Of a DNA stretch of 10,005 bases, positions 6,393-10,005 are shown one piece after another. The first letter of the stretch is position 1. Each line of letters starts with the position of its first letter. The position numbers and the translations under genes are program-made. Origin of the DNA: JACQCV01 sp964639675 (GTDB lineage: Bacteria > Patescibacteriota > Minisyncoccia > Phycocordibacterales > UBA12445); assembly GCA_964639675.1 (NCBI GenBank), contig CAZXEK010000002.1:1-10005 (forward strand), written 5' to 3'. Under the pieces are notes generated by a model. The model had not been told where the DNA came from. It searched no databases and saw only the letters and a program-made list of their open reading frames with translations.

Positions 6393-8546
6393 ATGTTAAA
6401 AAAATTAGTGCAGAACAGTGAACATATAAATAGGATAAAGCAAGGTATTTATGTAGCCTGTCATCTATTATTTTTACTTATGCCAGTTTCGCCGGTTCAC
6501 GCGGCAGTGATCAACGCTCCGCAAAATTCGCTTACCGGTGGACTCAACTCCGGACTCGTTTTGATGCAATCCTTCAACGGCCCCGACATCTTTGGCACGA
6601 CCGCTCTTGATCGCTCCGGACAGGGGAATAACGGCACGCTTACCAATGGGCCAACTGTAACAAAAGGTAAGGTCGGCCAGGCGCTCTTTTTTGATGATAG
6701 AAACTCTACTACACTTAATAATTTTGTAAATGTCGGGACAGATTCTTCATTAAACACAACGGGTGATATGACCATCTCTGCGTGGGTACGAAGTAATGAT
6801 TCGGATGGGTATGTAACCATTATTTCAAAGTATATTGTATGCGCTGACTCTAACGCGATTTACAATATGGATATATTACCTAGTGGTGGAGGACTGCGAT
6901 TTATTCTAGGTAACGGATCGACTAACTTCAAGGCTACAAAAACTCTCGCACTAGATAACCAATGGCACCATGTTGTTGCGAGAGTGTCCGGGACAACAAT
7001 GACTGCCTTTGTGGACGCATCCCCCGGTACAAATGTAACATTCACGGGTACTCGGCAGTCAGATTCAACGAAGCCGACAATACTGGGTGATATAGATAAC
7101 GGAATCGCCAACTGTCAAGGAGGAGAATTAGAAGGCTCACTAGATGATGTTCGCCTTTACAACCGCGCACTCACCGCGGCTGAAGTGAAAAGATTGTATC
7201 AGCTTGGCAATCCGGCTCCCGCATCTAAATCCGGTTCCAAAGATGGCCTCGTTGGTTACTATCGCATGGATGAACCATCGTGGAATGGTACAGCGCGCGA
7301 GGTGCGCGATGCGAGCGCACTGCGTAATGATGCGACCGCGGTCGGGGGAGCAACGACAGTAAAAGGCAAATTTAGCAAAGCAGGAAATTTTAGCGGAAGT
7401 ACTGCTTCGGTTACTATTTCGCCTGCGATTACATTGGGAGCGCGCTCAACACTGGTAGGTTGGTACAATCTTACTGGAGCTACAAATAATTTTAATCCCA
7501 TTTGGGGTCAGAATGGTTTTAATGAAGTTCGATATGGTTCGGGTGCATCATCAGGAAAGTTGGATATCCTTAAATCTGGTGCAGTTATTTTTACATCTAC
7601 CACAAATGTCGTTGCTAATAGTTGGCATTTTCTGGCCATCGTTGATGATGGCACAGCCCTCCGCGCTTATTATGACGGAGTAGATATGGGAAATAGTGTA
7701 GGGAGCTACACATCTCTTTCAGGTATTGCTATTGGCAGAATGACACAAGGAGAAAATGCAAACAATTTTAATGGTCAAATCGATGAAGCCCGTATCTACA
7801 ACCGCGCGCTCACATCCGCTGAGGTGACTTCGCTTTACCAAAGTCGTGGCGCGGCATTGACCAACGCTCCGCAAAATTCGCTTACCGGTTCGCTTTCCTC
7901 CGGTCTGGTCCTCATGCAATCCTTCAACGGCCCCGACATCTTTGGCACGACCGCTCTTGATCGGTCCGGACAGGGGAATAACGGCACGCTTACCAATGGG
8001 CCAACTGTAACAAAAGGTAAGGTCGGCCAGGCGCTCAAGTTTGACGGTGTGAATGATTACGTGGATTTAGGAGTAAGTTCGAGTTTAAACATTCAAAATG
8101 CACCCTTCTCCATCAGCGCGTGGGCACTTTTCGATAGTTCAATGACTGATACATACAACAGTATTTTTCTTAAGGTGGGCGATAGTAGTAATCGTCCTCA
8201 ATACCGTTTTGGTAGGAACTTCAATACAACAAGTGGCCATCTTTCTTACTTTAATACGAGCAACGCGTACGTGGATTTAATTACTAGTGCCGGATATTAT
8301 ATATCTGGTTTTCATCATTACGCTGTAAGTATTACGACAAGTGGCGCAAGTTTCTATCGTGACGGGGTTTTGTTTCAGGCAATAGCGAATACACTCAACA
8401 ACATGATTTCTGGAAGTTTTTCTGCCTACATAGGGAGAAATATCGTAGACAGTTCATTTTGGAAAGGTCCTCTTGATGAGGTCCGCGTCTACAACCGCGC
8501 ACTCACCGCGGCTGAAGTGTTGCGTCTCTACAATATAGGTAAATAA
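6393..8546 (+). CDS. Secreted protein with three LamG (concanavalin A-like) domains
   Basis: A 717-residue protein. A long signal peptide (residues 1-38) has an extended polar N-region before the core 'VACHLLFLLMPVSP' and a cut near 'VHAA'. Three jelly-roll LamG-type domains follow: about 40-270, 285-485 and 487-717. Typical motifs recur: 'LDRSGQGNNGTLTNG', 'MTISAWVRS' or 'FSISAWALF', 'QWHHVVARVSG' or 'SWHFLAIVDDG', and the closing 'LDDVRLYNRALTAAEV', 'IDEARIYNRALTSAEV' and 'LDEVRVYNRALTAAEV'. LamG-like domains commonly bind glycans or proteins, so an adhesion role in host contact is a reasonable guess. Domains 1 and 3 share a nearly identical opening at DNA level. It starts 34 nt after the S74 gene and may be co-transcribed with it. 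ATG 6393 is chosen; no clear Shine-Dalgarno is visible. Confidence 0.85.
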   Translation: MLKKLVQNSEHINRIKQGIYVACHLLFLLMPVSPVHAAVINAPQNSLTGGLNSGLVLMQSFNGPDIFGTTALDRSGQGNNGTLTNGPTVTKGKVGQALFFDDRNSTTLNNFVNVGTDSSLNTTGDMTISAWVRSNDSDGYVTIISKYIVCADSNAIYNMDILPSGGGLRFILGNGSTNFKATKTLALDNQWHHVVARVSGTTMTAFVDASPGTNVTFTGTRQSDSTKPTILGDIDNGIANCQGGELEGSLDDVRLYNRALTAAEVKRLYQLGNPAPASKSGSKDGLVGYYRMDEPSWNGTAREVRDASALRNDATAVGGATTVKGKFSKAGNFSGSTASVTISPAITLGARSTLVGWYNLTGATNNFNPIWGQNGFNEVRYGSGASSGKLDILKSGAVIFTSTTNVVANSWHFLAIVDDGTALRAYYDGVDMGNSVGSYTSLSGIAIGRMTQGENANNFNGQIDEARIYNRALTSAEVTSLYQSRGAALTNAPQNSLTGSLSSGLVLMQSFNGPDIFGTTALDRSGQGNNGTLTNGPTVTKGKVGQALKFDGVNDYVDLGVSSSLNIQNAPFSISAWALFDSSMTDTYNSIFLKVGDSSNRPQYRFGRNFNTTSGHLSYFNTSNAYVDLITSAGYYISGFHHYAVSITTSGASFYRDGVLFQAIANTLNNMISGSFSAYIGRNIVDSSFWKGPLDEVRVYNRALTAAEVLRLYNIGK
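6512..6686 (+). repeat. Direct repeat copy 1 (start of LamG domain 1)
   Basis: This 175-nt segment recurs at 7862-8036, exactly 1350 nt (450 codons) downstream and in frame. The first 28 nt are identical; then about 24 nt diverge (6540-6563); the last 123 nt (6564-6686) are identical except for one base (C at 6614, G at 7964). The block is visibly more GC-rich than most of the gene between the copies. Confidence 0.95.
7158..7187 (+). repeat. 30-nt direct repeat (end of LamG domain 1)
   Basis: These 30 bases encode 'YNRALTAAEV' and recur identically at 8490-8519 at the end of LamG domain 3. A diverged version lies at 7798-7827 at the end of domain 2. The position matches the conserved C-terminal LamG motif, but exact DNA identity goes beyond protein-level constraint. 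Confidence 0.9.
7862..8036 (+). repeat. Direct repeat copy 2 (start of LamG domain 3)
   Basis: This is the partner of 6512-6686, with the same length and frame. The diverged central stretch (7890-7913) encodes 'SLSSGLVL' against 'GLNSGLVL' in copy 1, so the protein is conserved there while synonymous sites differ. The flanking blocks are almost perfectly conserved at DNA level. Confidence 0.95.
8490..8519 (+). repeat. 30-nt direct repeat (end of LamG domain 3)
   Basis: Identical to 7158-7187; encodes 'YNRALTAAEV' in the closing motif of the third LamG domain. Confidence 0.9.
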
Positions 8547-8561
8547 ATATCTCGATATGAT

Positions 8562-8625
8562 CTCCCTCCTTTATATGTTCGAAGTATATGTTCGAAGTGA
8601 GTCTTCGAACATATAAAGGAGGGAG
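8562..8625 (+). repeat. REP-like palindrome C inside a 23-bp nested hairpin
   Basis: The left arm 8562-8584 and right arm 8603-8625 are perfectly complementary over 23 bp, around an 18-nt interior. The inner 10 bp of each arm are the REP arms (ATGTTCGAAG at 8575-8584, CTTCGAACAT at 8603-8612). The interior holds a second left arm (8588-8597) and the loop TGAGT (8598-8602). The right arm can therefore pair with either left arm: the small 25-nt REP hairpin (8588-8612), or the long 23-bp hairpin with its pyrimidine-rich outer extension TCCCTCCTTTAT. It lies 15 nt after the LamG gene stop. No T-run follows, so it is not a classic intrinsic terminator, though it may block or stabilise transcript ends. 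Confidence 0.92.
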
Positions 8626-8672
8626 GCAGGAAGTGCGCTATAGGCCACAAGTAGCGGTTGTCGCAATATATC

Positions 8673-8700
8673 TATCGGTCGCGTGGTCCGATATGCTTTT
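8673..8700 (+). terminator. Weak hairpin plus T-run, possible terminator
   Basis: TATCGG (8673-8678) and CCGATA (8688-8693) form a 6-bp stem with a 9-nt loop, followed by TGCTTTTG. This could be a weak intrinsic terminator between the LamG gene and the transposase. The stem is short and the T-run is only four bases, so support is low. I see no gene in 8626-8754. Confidence 0.25.
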
Positions 8701-8754
8701 GTTAACTCATAAATCCTCTTCTTGGGTGTAGCAATTTGTTGGACAAGACAAGTG

Positions 8755-8783
8755 TATACACGAAGACTCACTTTCTATATAAT
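8755..8783 (+). promoter_or_regulatory. Putative RAYT promoter with a REP core in its spacer
   Basis: The -35-like TATACA (8755-8760, 4 of 6) and a perfect -10 TATAAT (8778-8783) are separated by exactly 17 nt. The spacer begins with the 13-nt REP core CGAAGACTCACTT (8761-8773). The -35 also overlaps a 10-bp perfect palindrome GTGTATACAC (8752-8761). The predicted start falls at about 8790-8791, on the ATG of the transposase. Confidence 0.5.
8761..8773 (-). repeat. Degenerate REP copy D upstream of RAYT
   Basis: The 13-nt core CGAAG-ACTCA-CTT is identical to copies B and F. The outer stem has decayed on both sides, with only scattered matches to the consensus arms. It has the same orientation as copy F, so the transposase gene is bracketed by two ACTCA-oriented copies. 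Confidence 0.7.
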
Positions 8784-8790
8784 GACTCGA

Positions 8791-9486
8791 ATGGAAAGAG
8801 AGAAACCCATAACGGGCGAAATTTATCATATTTATAATCGTGGCGTAGACAAACGTACTATCTTTGAAGATGACCATGATCGCATTCGTTTTGTGCATGA
8901 CCTCTGGGAATTTAATGACAAAAGATCTGCAAATAATTCCGAACGTAGTCTTTCGTCTAACGGTCTGGCAGGTAATATGTATGAAGTGAGTCTTCGTACA
9001 TTAAAAAAACAAGAAGGCAGGGACAAGCTCGTTGACATACTCGCCTGGTGCCTCATGCCGAATCATTTTCATTTGATGCTGAGGCAAAGGGTTGAGAATG
9101 GAATCCCTAATTTTATGCGTAAATTAGGGACAGGTTATACAAATGCTTTTAATATAAAAACAGAAAGGGTCGGCTCGCTTTTCCAAGGTGTTTATAAGTT
9201 TAAGTATGTAGATCGGGAGGAGTATCTTTTGTATCTCCCACATTATATTCATCTTAATCCAGTTTCTCTTTCTTTGGGGGGTAGTCAGATGGAAGCACTT
9301 AAGTTTCTGGATTCCTACCGTTGGAGTAGTTTTCAAGATTATTGCGGGAAGAAAAATTTTCCTTCGTTGATTGACCTTAAGTTTATAAATCACACCTTTG
9401 GATCACCGGATGATTACCGCCGTGACATTATTCAATGGCTTAAGGAAGGGGATGAGTCATATTTAAATAATATTCTTCTAGATTAA
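8791..9486 (+). CDS. REP-associated tyrosine transposase (RAYT, HUH/Y1 family)
   Basis: A 231-residue protein with the hallmarks of the Y1_Tnp/RAYT branch of IS200-like HUH transposases: N-terminal 'GEIYHIYNRGVDKRTIF' (9-25), the HUH metal motif H92-F-H94 in 'CLMPNHFHLMLRQ', catalytic Tyr116 in 'LGTGYTNAFN', and 'GSLFQGVYKFKYV' followed by 'YLLYLPHYIHLNPV'. The C-terminal 'YRWSSFQDYCG' is also characteristic. Such enzymes cut single-stranded hairpins and are linked to spread of REP palindromes; they are usually single-copy and not flanked by classic IS ends. I use ATG 8791, where family alignment begins; ATG 8782 would add MTR but overlaps the -10. All key residues are present, so it looks intact. 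Residues 63-71, in a variable linker, are encoded by a REP copy. Confidence 0.93.
   Translation: MEREKPITGEIYHIYNRGVDKRTIFEDDHDRIRFVHDLWEFNDKRSANNSERSLSSNGLAGNMYEVSLRTLKKQEGRDKLVDILAWCLMPNHFHLMLRQRVENGIPNFMRKLGTGYTNAFNIKTERVGSLFQGVYKFKYVDREEYLLYLPHYIHLNPVSLSLGGSQMEALKFLDSYRWSSFQDYCGKKNFPSLIDLKFINHTFGSPDDYRRDIIQWLKEGDESYLNNILLD
8977..9001 (+). repeat. REP-like palindrome E inside the RAYT coding sequence
   Basis: Left arm ATGTATGAAG, loop TGAGT and right arm CTTCGTACAT form a 10-bp stem with one G-T wobble. Compared with the consensus, the fifth stem pair has changed on both sides (T-A to A-T), keeping the pairing. It encodes 'MYEVSLRTL' between 'FND' and 'KLVDIL', a region that appears variable in length among RAYTs. 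Confidence 0.88.
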
Positions 9487-9491
9487 GTTTA

Positions 9492-9516
9492 ATGTCCGAA
9501 GACTCACTTCGAACAT
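9492..9516 (-). repeat. REP-like palindrome F after RAYT
   Basis: Left arm ATGTCCGAAG, loop ACTCA and right arm CTTCGAACAT, with one C-A mismatch in the 10-bp stem. It starts 5 nt after the RAYT stop codon, giving the transposase a REP copy on each side and one inside. Confidence 0.92.
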
Positions 9517-9583
9517 ATATGGGTTATCCACAGTACTCACATAAATAATCGCTATCTTGGTAGGGTCTGTTATAGTATGATAG

Positions 9584-9589
9584 TATAAT
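9584..9589 (+). promoter_or_regulatory. Putative -10 box for the 9598 gene
   Basis: A perfect TATAAT ends 8 nt before ATG 9598, so transcription would begin at or next to the start codon. No good -35 is visible at standard spacing; TTGGTA at 9557-9562 is 21 nt away. There is no Shine-Dalgarno before the ATG. Confidence 0.4.
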
Positions 9590-9597
9590 AATAAGTT

Positions 9598-10005
9598 ATG
9601 GTATTCAGGGGAAGGAAAATTCTTTTTATTTTGCTTATAGTTGTTAGTTCTTTTTCAGTTTCTAATTACAGTTTTGCGGCAGACGATCCTACTTCGGAGA
9701 GCGGATTTTTTACTAATATTTACTCTTTTTTTAGTTTGACATTTAGTTCTGTAAAAGATCTTTTGGTTGCAGCGGTAACATCGAATAGTAAGAAGGTGTC
9801 AGATCCTCAGCCTGTATCTGCTGCATTAGCACCCAATAATAATCTTACGAAAGAAGATCTGGTCTATCTTAAGAACGAATTAAATCAGGACACAAAAGAC
9901 TCTGTAGATTCTCTGAGAGATGAATTCAGTAAAGAGATCACCCGTCAGATAAAGGAGCTAAAAGCAACACAGATTATACAGAAGATTCTGCCAGTGCAGG
10001 AGAGG
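9598..10005 (+). CDS. Secreted protein with coiled coil, N-terminal part
   Basis: An open frame of 136 codons runs off the right edge. Residues 1-27 are a signal peptide (basic 'MVFRGRK', hydrophobic core, 'YSFA' before ADD). A hydrophobic/amphipathic stretch 'FFTNIYSFFSLTFSSVKDLL' (37-56) and a low-complexity linker (62-82) follow. Residues about 83-128 are charged and heptad-like ('LVYLKNELNQDTKDSVDSLR', then 'DEFSKEITRQIKEL'), consistent with a coiled coil. The layout resembles the start of long CPR surface fibres, but the rest is not visible and no family can be named. It continues the theme of exported proteins in this block. Confidence 0.75.
   Translation, partial: MVFRGRKILFILLIVVSSFSVSNYSFAADDPTSESGFFTNIYSFFSLTFSSVKDLLVAAVTSNSKKVSDPQPVSAALAPNNNLTKEDLVYLKNELNQDTKDSVDSLRDEFSKEITRQIKELKATQIIQKILPVQER

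Noticed and set aside
8626..8760. tRNA or small RNA gene in the gap before the transposase
   Set aside because: I looked for a cloverleaf and a T-loop motif and found only one short hairpin; nothing supports an RNA gene.
8571..8771. Minus-strand open frame of 66 codons across the REP C region
   Set aside because: It runs through the palindrome, has no recognisable domain or ribosome site, and is best explained as a chance frame.
8782..8790. ATG 8782 as the transposase start
   Set aside because: It overlaps the -10 hexamer TATAAT, and family similarity begins after ATG 8791.
1091..9516. CRISPR array reading of the repeated 25-mers
   Set aside because: Copies are kilobases apart, occur in both orientations, lie partly inside a gene and lack regular spacers; no cas genes are present.
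9524..9532. TTATCCACA, a perfect DnaA-box consensus
   Set aside because: It is a single box with no cluster, no AT-rich unwinding stretch of note and no dnaA or dnaN nearby, so I do not call an origin.

Overview
The window looks like a bacterial chromosome segment from the Candidate Phyla Radiation (Patescibacteria), most likely a Parcubacteria-type lineage. This rests on three things: the style of the ribosomal proteins, a cluster of secreted proteins built from domains common in that group (S74 tail-fibre-like, LamG, PT-rich linker plus carboxypeptidase-regulatory-like domains), and a RAYT transposase with a 'YNRGVDKR' start. TGA serves as a normal stop codon (end of the S74 gene), so the UGA-glycine code of Absconditabacteria/Gracilibacteria does not apply. 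The lineage is an inference by eye.

Left edge (1-1077): the end of rplN (uL14), then rplX (uL24) and rplE (uL5), in standard spc-operon order. The next genes expected in that operon (rpsN, rpsH, rplF...) do not follow rplE. A palindromic repeat and a run of surface-protein genes follow instead.

Surface-protein block 1 (1163-4356): three overlapping same-strand genes. They encode a PT-linker/multi-TM protein with carboxypeptidase-regulatory-like domains, a secreted protein with a C-terminal TM anchor resembling DUF916/WxL-interacting proteins, and a secreted beta-rich protein with a degenerate WxL-like C-terminal half. This looks like one operon and possibly a divergent WxL-type surface system.

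Surface-protein block 2 (4469-8546): a secreted tail-fibre-like protein with an internal Peptidase_S74 chaperone domain, then a secreted protein with three LamG domains carrying a strikingly conserved internal direct repeat.

REP/RAYT locus (8562-9516): a REP-associated tyrosine transposase (HUH/Y1 family). Six copies of a 25-nt palindrome (10-bp stem ATGTTCGAAG/CTTCGAACAT around an asymmetric 5-nt loop TGAGT/ACTCA) are scattered through the window: after rplE, between the two surface blocks, before the transposase (in a 23-bp nested hairpin), in the spacer of the transposase's own apparent promoter, inside the transposase coding sequence, and just after its stop. This repeat/transposase system is the most interesting feature here. 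It may autoregulate, and it may have shaped the break in the ribosomal operon.

Right edge (9598-10005): the N-terminus of another secreted protein with a coiled coil, running off the window. Three genes (1163, 8791, 9598) have a -10-like hexamer ending 6-8 nt before ATG and no Shine-Dalgarno sequence, which suggests leaderless transcripts.
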